From assembly GCA_964648365.1 (NCBI GenBank), contig CAZYLK010000150.1, forward strand, positions 1-15,759: a stretch of 15,759 bases of DNA. The letters are read 5' to 3'. The notes under the pieces were generated by a model. It saw nothing but the letters and a program-made list of their open reading frames with translations, had not been told where the DNA came from and did no database searches. Of this stretch, positions 8,681 through 15,469 are shown piece after piece (within the stretch, counting starts at the first letter, position 1; every line of letters starts with the position of its first letter). The position numbers and the translations under genes are program-made. Source of the DNA: SURF-32 sp964648365 (GTDB taxonomy: Bacteria > Planctomycetota > Phycisphaerae > UBA1845).

Positions 8681-9688
8681 CTACTTTCCAAGGCGAGTTT
8701 CAAGGGCGGGCAGCACCCACCTCGTTGCGACAATGGCAGCGAGACCGACAAGCACCGAACCGATCGCGAGCCCCTGTGCAAGCGCAGTCGGGATACCCTC
8801 ACCAGGCGGAAGATAGTGGGCCATCCACGCCCCGCAGAGCCCGAGCATCGCGGTGATCAGCGCCAGGCGAGCCGCGCTGCGACGCGCCAGCTTCCGCCGC
8901 TCGTTTGCCCACTCCGGGCAGTATTTCTCTTCGACCAGCGAAAGCACAAGACGCATGCGACTTGGCATCAGGCCCGCCCAGCGAAGCACGCGGCCGTCGC
9001 GATGCTCGATCCGTCTCAACGCAGGTCGCACGACCACGTCGCGCCACTGCTCCCATTCGACGAACGCTATCGAATCGTCGGTCAGTTCGAGGATCGCGCC
9101 GTAGGGCGTGATTCTCGAGCGCCTCACCAACGGCAGGCGCGACGACGTCCAGAGATGTCGCACGCCAATAATCGTCGCTGCGGCGATAAGGAGCGACAGG
9201 CCCGCGGACGCCGCGCCCAGGTTCCACCAGAATTCAGGCGCTTCGGATGCGAGCGGCTCGGTGCCGAGCAAAAGGAAAGGCGCGAAGATACCCCCAGCCG
9301 CTACCAGACCGTAGGCGGTTATAAGCACGCAATGCGCAATGAGCGAGTCCGTCGACATCGTCGTCCAGTCGTCCGTCAACCAGGCTCCGTCGCCACTGAG
9401 CAGGCGAGTCACGGCACGCCGATGACACCGTCGCGCCGTCGCGGCCGCGCGTCGCCCGCGCACGAAGAGCAACATCCGCGTGCGCGACCGGCCGACCCGC
9501 GGGCGCCTATCGTCGGTATTCGTGATAACCCAGTGGTCGATCAACCGACCGTACGGCGACAGTTGCTCCCAGGGATAGAACGACTGTATGGAGTGTGCAG
9601 GACTGCCGCCGCGCGCCGCCGCCGCCCGATCAACGCGCAGGCCCGCCAGCGTCGGTGTCGCCCGAAAGACTGTCGGCCATATCCCCAT
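8681..9688 (-). CDS. Four-helix membrane protein, paralog A (unknown function)
   Basis: The product is 335 residues. ATG at 9688 is preceded by GAGGTG (9696-9701) at 7-nt spacing, a strong ribosome binding site. Layout matches its downstream paralog: N-terminal soluble domain with TPTLAGLRV (11-19), FYPWEQL (38-44) and RCHRRAV (87-93); helices about 115-142 and 155-176; central soluble domain with DDSIAFVEWEQWRDVVV (204-220) and DGRVLRW (231-237); helices about 272-290 and 303-325. It lacks the partner's Arg-rich tail. Both ends of the two proteins align without large gaps, so they arose by tandem duplication and may form a hetero-oligomer in the inner membrane. No catalytic motif is visible. 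A 452-residue plus-strand frame covers the same DNA and was rejected as antisense. Confidence 0.85.
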   Translation of the reverse strand: MGIWPTVFRATPTLAGLRVDRAAAARGGSPAHSIQSFYPWEQLSPYGRLIDHWVITNTDDRRPRVGRSRTRMLLFVRGRRAAATARRCHRRAVTRLLSGDGAWLTDDWTTMSTDSLIAHCVLITAYGLVAAGGIFAPFLLLGTEPLASEAPEFWWNLGAASAGLSLLIAAATIIGVRHLWTSSRLPLVRRSRITPYGAILELTDDSIAFVEWEQWRDVVVRPALRRIEHRDGRVLRWAGLMPSRMRLVLSLVEEKYCPEWANERRKLARRSAARLALITAMLGLCGAWMAHYLPPGEGIPTALAQGLAIGSVLVGLAAIVATRWVLPALETRLGK

Positions 9689-9694
9689 GTGCCT

Positions 9695-9985
9695 TCACCT
9701 CAACGCAGCAGCGGCGGCGCTCGTCGCCGACTTCGCAGCGGCGAGGCCGTGCGAGCGTGAAGCCCGCGGCTTGCCGCCGGCGCCGGGTCGCCTTGGCGCC
9801 GCCGCGCACCGCCCGCTCCTCCGCGCCCGCATGTTGTTGCCATTAGGCCAGACCCGCGCCTCCACCGCAATTACAATCCCGTGGCCGTATTCGAACTGAC
9901 GCGAGTCCGGTTGCGGGGTCCGGGCGGGGGGGCGGCCTGGGAGCATGAGGTTGGTGAGAACCGACACCACGTTTTTTGCATTCAT
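9695..9985 (-). CDS. Possible small hypothetical protein leading the membrane pair
   Basis: A 96-residue frame starts MNAKNVVSVLTNLM at an ATG with AGGG close upstream. Its TGA (9695-9697) lies inside the ribosome binding site of the next gene, 6 nt before that gene's ATG, the geometry expected for coupled genes. The middle part (QFEYGHGIVIAVEARVWP) has ordinary protein composition. The C-terminal 40 residues are Ala/Arg/Gly-rich and look like chance reading of GC-rich DNA. No family is recognised. If real, the divergent spacing to the sigma-factor gene is only 57 bp; if not, this is a 354-bp noncoding region. It contains a G7 tract at 9926-9932. Confidence 0.35.
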   Translation of the reverse strand: MNAKNVVSVLTNLMLPGRPPARTPQPDSRQFEYGHGIVIAVEARVWPNGNNMRARRSGRCAAAPRRPGAGGKPRASRSHGLAAAKSATSAAAAALR

Positions 9986-10042
9986 CGCCCTGCTCGTGCG
10001 TTTCCTGAAGTGAGGACGAGCGACGGCTGACTGGAGACGACG

Positions 10043-10555
10043 TTGGGCCGGCTGGAAGGATGTGACGCACGGCGGTGGGATGAGTTCTTCGTCCGGCATG
10101 AGCGCGCGCTGACGGCTTACGCGGTGGCCCTGTCCGCCGACCCGGACGTGGCTGAAGATCTGGTGCAGGAGGCGCTGCTGCGCAGCATGGCCGGCCGGCG
10201 GCCGGTGAATCGGGAACTGCCGTTCGTGCTGTTGTGCATCCGCAACGCGTGGATCGACCGCTATCGTCGTGCGCTCGTGCGTGGACAGAAACGGGAAGCA
10301 ACCCCTGATCTGGTCGCACCGGTTGATGCGAGCTTGGGCGACGACGATCAGCGGGAGTGGGCGATCCGGGTGAAAGAGGCGGTCGCGGCCTTGCCGTCTG
10401 ATCGCCGTGAGGTGGTCGTGTTGAAGGTATGGTCGGGCTTGACGCTGCGGCAGGTGGCGCAGGTGTTGAATCGGCCGCTCGGCACGGTGTCCAGTCTGTA
10501 TACGCGGGCCCTGAGGGAACTGAGAGCATCGCTCGCGCGGGAGTTGACGGGATGA
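10043..10555 (+). CDS. ECF-type RNA polymerase sigma factor
   Basis: The product is 170 residues, the usual size for an extracytoplasmic-function sigma factor. Region 2 spans about 12-76, with DVAEDLVQEALLR (35-47) as the core-binding helix and AWIDRYRR (69-76) at the -10 recognition end. A short charged linker (80-110) is followed by region 4 (about 112-164), with ALPSDRREVVVLKVWSGLT and the helix-turn-helix LRQVAQVLNRPLGTVSSLYTRAL (135-157) for the -35 element. The start is TTG: GGAG at 10033-10036 sits 6 nt upstream and no suitable ATG exists in frame. It overlaps the next gene by ATGA. Family membership is seen directly; control by the downstream membrane protein is inferred from context. 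The exact ECF group cannot be assigned by eye. Confidence 0.93.
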   Translation: MGRLEGCDARRWDEFFVRHERALTAYAVALSADPDVAEDLVQEALLRSMAGRRPVNRELPFVLLCIRNAWIDRYRRALVRGQKREATPDLVAPVDASLGDDDQREWAIRVKEAVAALPSDRREVVVLKVWSGLTLRQVAQVLNRPLGTVSSLYTRALRELRASLARELTG

Positions 10556-10971
10556 ACAGCGAAGACCCGATCGCAGATGACGCGATCCTCAGCGTGGACG
10601 AGGCGAAACTGGCGCAGCGTCTGAGAGACCTGCCGCTGCAGTCGCTGCCGCCCGGGGCACGCGATCGAATCTCTGATCGGCTGTATAGCGCGGCGGCGCA
10701 CTCGGCGCCTGAGCCGCGGCGTTGGTGGGCGTGGCGGGTGCCGCTGTGGCAGGCGGTGGCGGCCTGTATCGCGTGCGTTGCGCTCTCGCGATGGACGCAA
10801 ACGCCGCGTGTCAGCACCGCGCCGCCGGTCGCCCCGGCCGCGAGCCGGCTTGCGGAAGCTGCGCCGCAGCGTCCGCTGCTGGTACCGGTCGAGCGGGAAC
10901 GGTTGGGTTTACCGCGCCGGCCCGCGTACCGGACCGACATCTCGCGCTGGCGTGTGCTTGGCGGGCCGTAG
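10552..10971 (+). CDS. Single-pass membrane protein, putative anti-sigma factor
   Basis: The product is 139 residues. It starts at the ATG overlapping the sigma-factor stop (ATGA), which implies translational coupling and similar stoichiometry. The cytoplasmic part (1-61) is acidic and helical (DEAKLAQRLRDLPLQSLP, then GARDRISDRLYSAA). One hydrophobic helix follows at about 63-80, then a Pro/Arg-rich tail of about 55 residues, probably extracytoplasmic. There is no His-Cys-Cys zinc anti-sigma motif, so it is not a classic ZAS protein. The anti-sigma role is inferred only from position, topology and coupling. An in-frame start at 10429 would lie inside the sigma gene and is not credible. Confidence 0.75.
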   Translation: MNSEDPIADDAILSVDEAKLAQRLRDLPLQSLPPGARDRISDRLYSAAAHSAPEPRRWWAWRVPLWQAVAACIACVALSRWTQTPRVSTAPPVAPAASRLAEAAPQRPLLVPVERERLGLPRRPAYRTDISRWRVLGGP

Positions 10972-11024
10972 GTGACGGTTTCAGTTGCGGCCACAAGCCG
11001 CCTTTGGTTTCCTGGAGACAGAGC

Positions 11025-11924
11025 ATGGTACGACGAGAGATCAGCAGGTTTGCAACGTCCGGGTTGCTTGGCGGCCGCGATGTCGCCCCGGGGCCGCGCT
11101 TACTGCGACCGGAGCAACGCCGCCGTCCATTCGCATGCGGCCTACGAACAGCCGCTGGGCTGCTGGCCGCGATCATCGGCACGGCCGGCGTGGGCGCATC
11201 CGCGCGTGCGCAGGCTCAGCCCCAGCGCGTGCCGGCGATGACTGCATCCGCCCCGTCGGGCGCCGATGCATCTGTGGTTGATATCACAATTCAGGTCTTG
11301 CAGTTCGATCCGGCCGTCAACCCGGCGCCGCCGATCGCGGGCGAGGCTGTGGCCGTTCCGCAGCCGCCCTCCGCGGGCGACGGGGCACCGGCCGTGACGA
11401 TCGCTGGGGCGGGTGAACGCGTTCGCTTCGGCGATCGGTTCACCACCGATCTGCACGAGGGCACGGCGCAGCTTGGCGTGAGCCTGCCTGACGGCGCCGC
11501 TCAATCCACCGCTGCCGGTTGCACGGTGCTGGCCGCGCCGCGGCTGCGTGTTCGAGCCGGGGAGCCGGCGGGCATCGCGATCGGTCAGCAGATACCCTAC
11601 ATGGAGCAGCGCGACGACGGCAGTCTCGTGGTGCAGCACAGCGAGGCGGTCGAGGGGATCAGCGTCGACGCCCGCGTGGATGCGGCCGACGCATCCCGGG
11701 TCGCCATCGGATCGCTCCAGGTTCGATTCAGCCGCGTCGTCAGCCGTGTGGAGATCCCCGGCGTGCCCTTCGATGTAGGACGGCCGGTCGTAGGAACGGT
11801 GGAGACGGCCACCGCCGTAACGCTCGCGCCGGACCGCGTCGCGATCCTGGCCCTGCCACGTACCGCGGAATCGCCCTACTGGCATTATGTGCTGATTTCA
11901 GCCCGGGCCGTACCGGGCGAGTAA
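11025..11924 (+). CDS. Exported secretin-like beta-domain protein
   Basis: The product is 299 residues. ATG at 11025 has GGAG (11014-11017) 7 nt upstream; the frame is open further left, but that lies inside the anti-sigma gene. A hydrophobic segment at 42-60 ending SARA-Q resembles a signal peptide behind an unusually long basic N-terminus of about 40 residues. After a Pro/Ala linker, residues about 84-295 read like the C-terminal part of type II/III secretion secretins: VDITIQVLQFD (85-95), then TVLAAPRLRVRAGEPAGIAIG (167-187) and QQIPYMEQ, matching the family pattern of a Pro-Arg strand, an 'A-x-I-x-x-G-x-x-I-P-Y' turn, and later GISVDARV. The usual N-domains and pore-forming length are absent, so a functional outer-membrane channel is doubtful. 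It lies 53 nt after the anti-sigma gene and is probably in the same operon. Confidence 0.8.
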   Translation: MVRREISRFATSGLLGGRDVAPGPRLLRPEQRRRPFACGLRTAAGLLAAIIGTAGVGASARAQAQPQRVPAMTASAPSGADASVVDITIQVLQFDPAVNPAPPIAGEAVAVPQPPSAGDGAPAVTIAGAGERVRFGDRFTTDLHEGTAQLGVSLPDGAAQSTAAGCTVLAAPRLRVRAGEPAGIAIGQQIPYMEQRDDGSLVVQHSEAVEGISVDARVDAADASRVAIGSLQVRFSRVVSRVEIPGVPFDVGRPVVGTVETATAVTLAPDRVAILALPRTAESPYWHYVLISARAVPGE

Positions 11925-11956
11925 CGGGCATACTTCGAGCCGGCCGTCGAGAGCCG

Positions 11957-11993
11957 CCGGCTTCCCGCTCGCGGACTGTGCGCGGGAAACCGG
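11957..11993. terminator. Putative bidirectional hairpin between convergent genes
   Basis: CCGGCTTCCCGC (11957-11968) pairs with GCGGGAAACCGG (11982-11993), giving 11 of 12 pairs with a C-A mismatch and a 13-nt loop. It lies 33 nt after the secretin-like gene's stop and 18 nt beyond the stop of the converging phosphatase gene. No T-tract follows on either strand, so termination is suggested by position and symmetry rather than by a complete intrinsic-terminator signature. Confidence 0.4.
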
Positions 11994-12010
11994 GGCGCGA
12001 CGGCGCCGGC

Positions 12011-13591
12011 TTACGCGACCCGCTTCACGATCACCATCGTCAGGTCATCCTGCTGCGGCGCGCCGCGTGCGAAAGCCATCACGTCGGCGGTGATGGCCTC
12101 GATCATCGCCGCGGCCGGCAGGCGGGCGTGCCGCTTGAGCGACTCGCGCAGCCGGTCGATGCCGAACTGCTCGCCGCCCGCCGCATCGGTGTTGCCCGCT
12201 GCGCGGCCGCCGGACGCTTCATCGTTGATGGACGCTTCAGCGACGCCGGACGCGACACTTTGGCCGCCCGCCGAATGGCCGCTGCTCGCTGCGCGGGCGC
12301 CGCTTGCCGCTACGCCATTCGCTGCGCCGCGACCGTTGTGCTCCGCGCCCGGCCGTGCCCATTCAACGAAGCCGTCCGTCACCAATGCCAGCACGTCGCC
12401 GGCCGCCATGTTCACCATCATGGCCGGGCCGAAGTCCACGTCCGGCATGATCGCCAGCGGCATCCCCTGCGCCAGGATGTCCTGAACGTCGCCGGTCTGA
12501 CCGATGTACAAGGCGATCGGCCCGTGCCCGGCGGACAGTAGAGCCACAGGCCCGCCGCTCCGGTCAATTACGACGTTGACCATTGTGACGAACCGCCCAC
12601 CGGGCAGGTCATCCGCGAGCAGACGATTGACGTGCGCGGTCAGTGACCCGAGGTCGCGATGATGCGCGCCGCTGGCCCGCACGTATGCCCGGCAGGCAGC
12701 CGTGACCAGCGCCGGGCCAACACCGTGGCCGCAGACGTCCGCGAGCGTGATGATCCAGTTGCCGTCCGGCAGTGACTGCCAGTCGTAGTAATCTCCCCCC
12801 GTCTCATCCGCCGGCCGGTTCCAACCCGCGATGTCGTAACCCGGCACGTCCGGCGCGGCCCGCGGCAAAAGCGCCCGCTGAATCGTCTGCGCGATCGCCA
12901 GGTCTTGTTCCATGCGTTCGACCTGCCGTCGCGTCTCCGCCTCGCCCAGCGCCGCCTCCATGTGCCCGCGAAGTTCCCGCGCCACCCACGCGGCTGCGAT
13001 CCCGCTGATGAGGATCAGGGCGAGATTACTGCCGTACGCCGCGGGCGGCATCGGTCCGGCCGCGAGCGGATCGCCGGACATCCGCGTCGTGTAGAGGAGC
13101 ATCCCTCCGTACCCGCCGGCGCAGACGACTCCCGACAGCAGGCACAGCTTCGGGCGCAGGCGCAGCGTCGACAGGCTGATCATCAGCCCATAGCCCAGCA
13201 CCGGCGGGGTGAGCAGTGCGATGTCCGCGGTCAGGGCGCCGCTGCGCACGTGCGCCAGGATCATCCCCGTCGGCACCAGCATCTCGATGACAAGCGTTGC
13301 GACCTCGAATCCGCCCGGCAGCCCGCGCTCGCGCCGCCGCGCCCGGCGAATAAACGCCAGCGTGACAAGCTGCAAGACCAGCAGCACGCCGATCCCGACG
13401 TACCCGGCAAGCTGTACGTCGACGTCAAGCTCGGCCGTACCCCGTCGCCGCAGCAGGAACACAAAAATCAGCGCGATCACGCCGATGACGATGTACACCC
13501 TCCGCGTCTCGCTGCGCAGCGAAGCCTCGCGAAAGGCGGGGGAGTTGGCGAGAACTGGGGGCGACTTGTGCGTTCCTGCTTCGTGACTCAT
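12011..13591 (-). CDS. Membrane SpoIIE/RsbU-type PP2C serine phosphatase
   Basis: The product is 526 residues. Six hydrophobic helices (about 32-47, 61-80, 98-115, 121-141, 148-167, 189-205) form an N-terminal sensor-like membrane domain. A signalling helix follows (206-243) with the family hallmark AQTIQRALLP (234-243). The PP2C domain spans about 251-526 with its metal-binding motifs: ETGGDYYDW (Asp267), LADVCGHG (Asp285), SAGHGP, GMPLAI, VTDGFVEW (Asp406) and QQDDLT (Asp515/516). Such enzymes dephosphorylate anti-anti-sigma (RsbV/SpoIIAA-like) proteins in partner-switching pathways; no such partner is in this window. An Ala/Gly/Ser insert of about 60 residues (414-474) interrupts the domain. 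ATG at 13591 follows the upstream gene's TGA by 6 nt, with GTGAGG as ribosome binding site overlapping that stop. Confidence 0.93.
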   Translation of the reverse strand: MSHEAGTHKSPPVLANSPAFREASLRSETRRVYIVIGVIALIFVFLLRRRGTAELDVDVQLAGYVGIGVLLVLQLVTLAFIRRARRRERGLPGGFEVATLVIEMLVPTGMILAHVRSGALTADIALLTPPVLGYGLMISLSTLRLRPKLCLLSGVVCAGGYGGMLLYTTRMSGDPLAAGPMPPAAYGSNLALILISGIAAAWVARELRGHMEAALGEAETRRQVERMEQDLAIAQTIQRALLPRAAPDVPGYDIAGWNRPADETGGDYYDWQSLPDGNWIITLADVCGHGVGPALVTAACRAYVRASGAHHRDLGSLTAHVNRLLADDLPGGRFVTMVNVVIDRSGGPVALLSAGHGPIALYIGQTGDVQDILAQGMPLAIMPDVDFGPAMMVNMAAGDVLALVTDGFVEWARPGAEHNGRGAANGVAASGARAASSGHSAGGQSVASGVAEASINDEASGGRAAGNTDAAGGEQFGIDRLRESLKRHARLPAAAMIEAITADVMAFARGAPQQDDLTMVIVKRVA

Positions 13592-13597
13592 GGAGCC

Positions 13598-14848
13598 TCA
13601 CCCACCGTTCGACATTAAGGTCGACACCGGCATCGCCCACATCCTGTCGCCGAAGGGGACCACCGTCGAGCCTCGATAGAGGAGCACGCCCGCCCGGAAG
13701 CGCTTCGGGCCGACGGTTTCGGCCAGGTCGTACATGCCCTTGTAGTCGTCCGACGTGAGCTTGACCGTCGCCTTGACTTCGACGCCGACGATCTGCCGGT
13801 TGCGGCGCTGGAGCACGAAATCGACCTCGCGGTTGCCGGCCGTGCGGTAGTAGTGCAGCGTCGGCTGCGTGCGGCTCCAGGTGATCTGCTTGCGCAGCTC
13901 CTGGCAGACCCACGCTTCCAGAACCCGCCCGACGTGCGGCCCCGGCCGCGAAATCTGCGGCTCGTCGATTTCCAGCAGATACGACAGGAGGCCGGTGTCG
14001 TTGAGATACGCCTTGGGCGCCTTGACCAGGCGCTTGCGCACATTGCCGGACCAGGCAGGCAGCGGCTGATACAGATGCGTCGCCTGCAAGAGGGTCAGAT
14101 ATCGCTTGATCGTCGGCTGCGACAGCCCCGCGTCACGCGACAGCTCCGCCATGTTGAGTAGATCGCCGGACTGCGCCGCCAGGAACGACAGTATCCGCGG
14201 CATCTCGGTCAGACCCGCGATGTCCGCCATCTGCCGCACGTCGCGCTGGAGGATCGTCGTAATGTAGGAGCCGAACCAGCCGGCGAAGTCCGTTCGCCTG
14301 GAAGCCAGTGCGATTTCAGGATACCCGCCGCGGACCAGACTTCTGGCGAACTCCTTCGGCGACCACTCGACCGCTTGCAACTCGGACAGATCATCCGCCT
14401 CGAAGACGCGATCGACGAAGCCCTCCCGCGCGCCGCGCAGCTCGCCGGCCGAGAAGGGCCACAGCGTCAGAATCTCCATCCGCCCCGCCAGCGACTCGGA
14501 CAGCTTCGGCAGCAGCAGCACGTTCGCCGAGCTGGTCAGCAGGAACCGGCCGGGCGTCCGCTTGCGATCCACGTCCAGCTTGATCGCCCGAAAGAGGTCC
14601 GGGCCAAGCTGCACCTCGTCGATGACGACGGGCCCGCTCGCCCGCCTCACGAAGGCATCCGGATCGCGCGTGACGGTCGCCAGCACCGCCGCGTCGTCCA
14701 GCGTGTGATACGTCGCCTTGTGCGGCCCGGCCGCCACCCACCGCGCCAGCGTGCTCTTCCCGCACTGCCGCGGCCCCTGCAACAGCACCACCGGCGCATG
14801 CTCCAGCGCGGTCAGCAGGGCGGATGTTATGTGACGTTCCAGCGGCAT
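13598..14848 (-). CDS. AAA_14/DUF4143 ATPase with PD-(D/E)XK-like C-terminus
   Basis: The product is 416 residues from ATG 14848. The N-terminal AAA_14 domain shows Walker A GPRQCGKST (25-33), Walker B VVIDEVQ (74-80), sensor-like LTSSAN (104-109) and SLAGRMEILTLWPFSAGEL (119-137), all typical of this family. A winged-helix-like part (about 230-262) precedes a C-terminal DUF4143 region with Glu310, EVDFVL (341-346) and VEVKAT (356-361), resembling a PD-(D/E)XK nuclease core. The family's cellular role is poorly defined; links to mobile DNA or defence have been suggested but are not shown here. The frame extends to a TTG at 14890, but that codon coincides with the predicted transcription start. 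ATG 14848 has GGAGAGG (14860-14866) upstream and gives the canonical family N-terminus. It is the first gene of a unit with the PP2C phosphatase. Confidence 0.92.
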   Translation of the reverse strand: MPLERHITSALLTALEHAPVVLLQGPRQCGKSTLARWVAAGPHKATYHTLDDAAVLATVTRDPDAFVRRASGPVVIDEVQLGPDLFRAIKLDVDRKRTPGRFLLTSSANVLLLPKLSESLAGRMEILTLWPFSAGELRGAREGFVDRVFEADDLSELQAVEWSPKEFARSLVRGGYPEIALASRRTDFAGWFGSYITTILQRDVRQMADIAGLTEMPRILSFLAAQSGDLLNMAELSRDAGLSQPTIKRYLTLLQATHLYQPLPAWSGNVRKRLVKAPKAYLNDTGLLSYLLEIDEPQISRPGPHVGRVLEAWVCQELRKQITWSRTQPTLHYYRTAGNREVDFVLQRRNRQIVGVEVKATVKLTSDDYKGMYDLAETVGPKRFRAGVLLYRGSTVVPFGDRMWAMPVSTLMSNGG

Positions 14849-14890
14849 CGTGGACGGCGCCTCTCCAGCGTTGTGACGATCTAATACCAA

Positions 14891-14923
14891 GTGTTATTTT
14901 ATCAAACACGCGGCGACTGTCCA
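14891..14923 (-). promoter_or_regulatory. Sigma-70-like promoter with dyad over the -10 box
   Basis: Read on the minus strand, TGGACA (14918-14923) and TAAAAT (14896-14901) are 16 nt apart, each 5/6 to the housekeeping consensus. This lies in a short AT-rich island that stands out from the GC-rich surroundings. GTGTT (14891-14895) and AACAC (14905-14909) form an inverted repeat that brackets the -10 box, a plausible operator. Predicted transcription begins near 14889, giving a leader of about 40 nt to the ATPase ATG. The regulator is unknown. Confidence 0.6.
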
Positions 14924-15056
14924 GCGGGCGACTCGCCGCACCAGGAGCGCGCCGCGACGGTTGCACATCCTCGACCGCGCGCCCTCGGCCCGGTTCCGCG
15001 CCTCGGCGTCCCGGCGATCGCTTGCGGGCGCCGACGCGGGCCGGGAAGATCGTCGC

Positions 15057-15062
15057 GGAGGG
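15057..15062 (+). promoter_or_regulatory. Ribosome binding site of the thioesterase gene
   Basis: GGAGGG lies 6 nt before ATG 15069. It settles the start: the frame also extends upstream to 14961, but that part is Arg-rich and lacks a ribosome binding site. Confidence 0.8.
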
Positions 15063-15068
15063 ACTGAT

Positions 15069-15461
15069 ATGCTGCCGGGATTGAACCTTGGCCATGTTGC
15101 GGAACTGACGGTCGAAGTCACCGAGGACATGTGCCCGGCCTTCGACGGCGTGATTGTGCATCGCGTGTACTCGACCTGGTCGCTGGCCCATCACATGGAG
15201 CTGGCTGCCCGCAAGGTGCTCGCGCCGTTTCTGGAGCCGCACGAGGAGGGTCTCGGCACGCACCTGACCATCGACCACCTGGCGCCCACGCCCGTCGGCA
15301 AGTCGGTGCGTGTCGCGGCGGAGGCGACGCAGGTCGACGCGCGGCGCGTCGTCTGTGCCGTCAGAGCGTTCGACGGGCCGCGCCTGGTCGCGCACGGAAC
15401 GCAGGTGCAGCGGGTGTTGCCGAAGGCGACGATTGCCTCCCTGATCGAACGGCATGCCTGA
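15069..15461 (+). CDS. FlK-family hotdog acyl-CoA thioesterase
   Basis: The product is 130 residues, a single hotdog domain of the fluoroacetyl-CoA-thioesterase-like (FlK) family. It begins LPGLNLGHVAELTVEVTEDM and carries Thr36 (in VYSTWSL), Glu44 (in HHMELAARK) and His70 (in TIDHLAPTPVG). The spacings Thr+8 to Glu and Glu+26 to His equal those of FlK Thr42, Glu50 and His76, so the catalytic set is intact. The family hydrolyses acyl-CoA thioesters in the cytoplasm. The substrate here is unknown, and fluoroacetyl-CoA should not be assumed because most homologs act on other acyl groups or are uncharacterised. The gene is alone in its orientation, divergent from the ATPase gene with about 220 bp between them. 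Confidence 0.88.
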   Translation: MLPGLNLGHVAELTVEVTEDMCPAFDGVIVHRVYSTWSLAHHMELAARKVLAPFLEPHEEGLGTHLTIDHLAPTPVGKSVRVAAEATQVDARRVVCAVRAFDGPRLVAHGTQVQRVLPKATIASLIERHA

Positions 15462-15469
15462 GCGCCCAT

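Noticed and set aside
8402..9760. A 452-codon plus-strand frame over the membrane-protein pair
   Set aside because: The minus-strand genes have a strong ribosome binding site, membrane helices and mutual homology. The plus frame is Arg/Pro/Gln-rich without recognisable features.
9958..9987. GAACC at 9958-9962 as the -35 element of an autoregulated ECF promoter
   Set aside because: The matching -10 element is not clear, and a five-base match is expected often by chance in this composition.
10722..11024. Upstream extension of the secretin-like frame to 10722
   Set aside because: The extension overlaps the anti-sigma gene in another frame. The ATG at 11025 has a well-placed GGAG.
14849..14890. 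TTG at 14890 as the start of the AAA_14 ATPase
   Set aside because: It falls on the predicted transcription start just below the -10 box and adds 14 residues before the canonical family N-terminus. ATG 14848 has GGAGAGG upstream.
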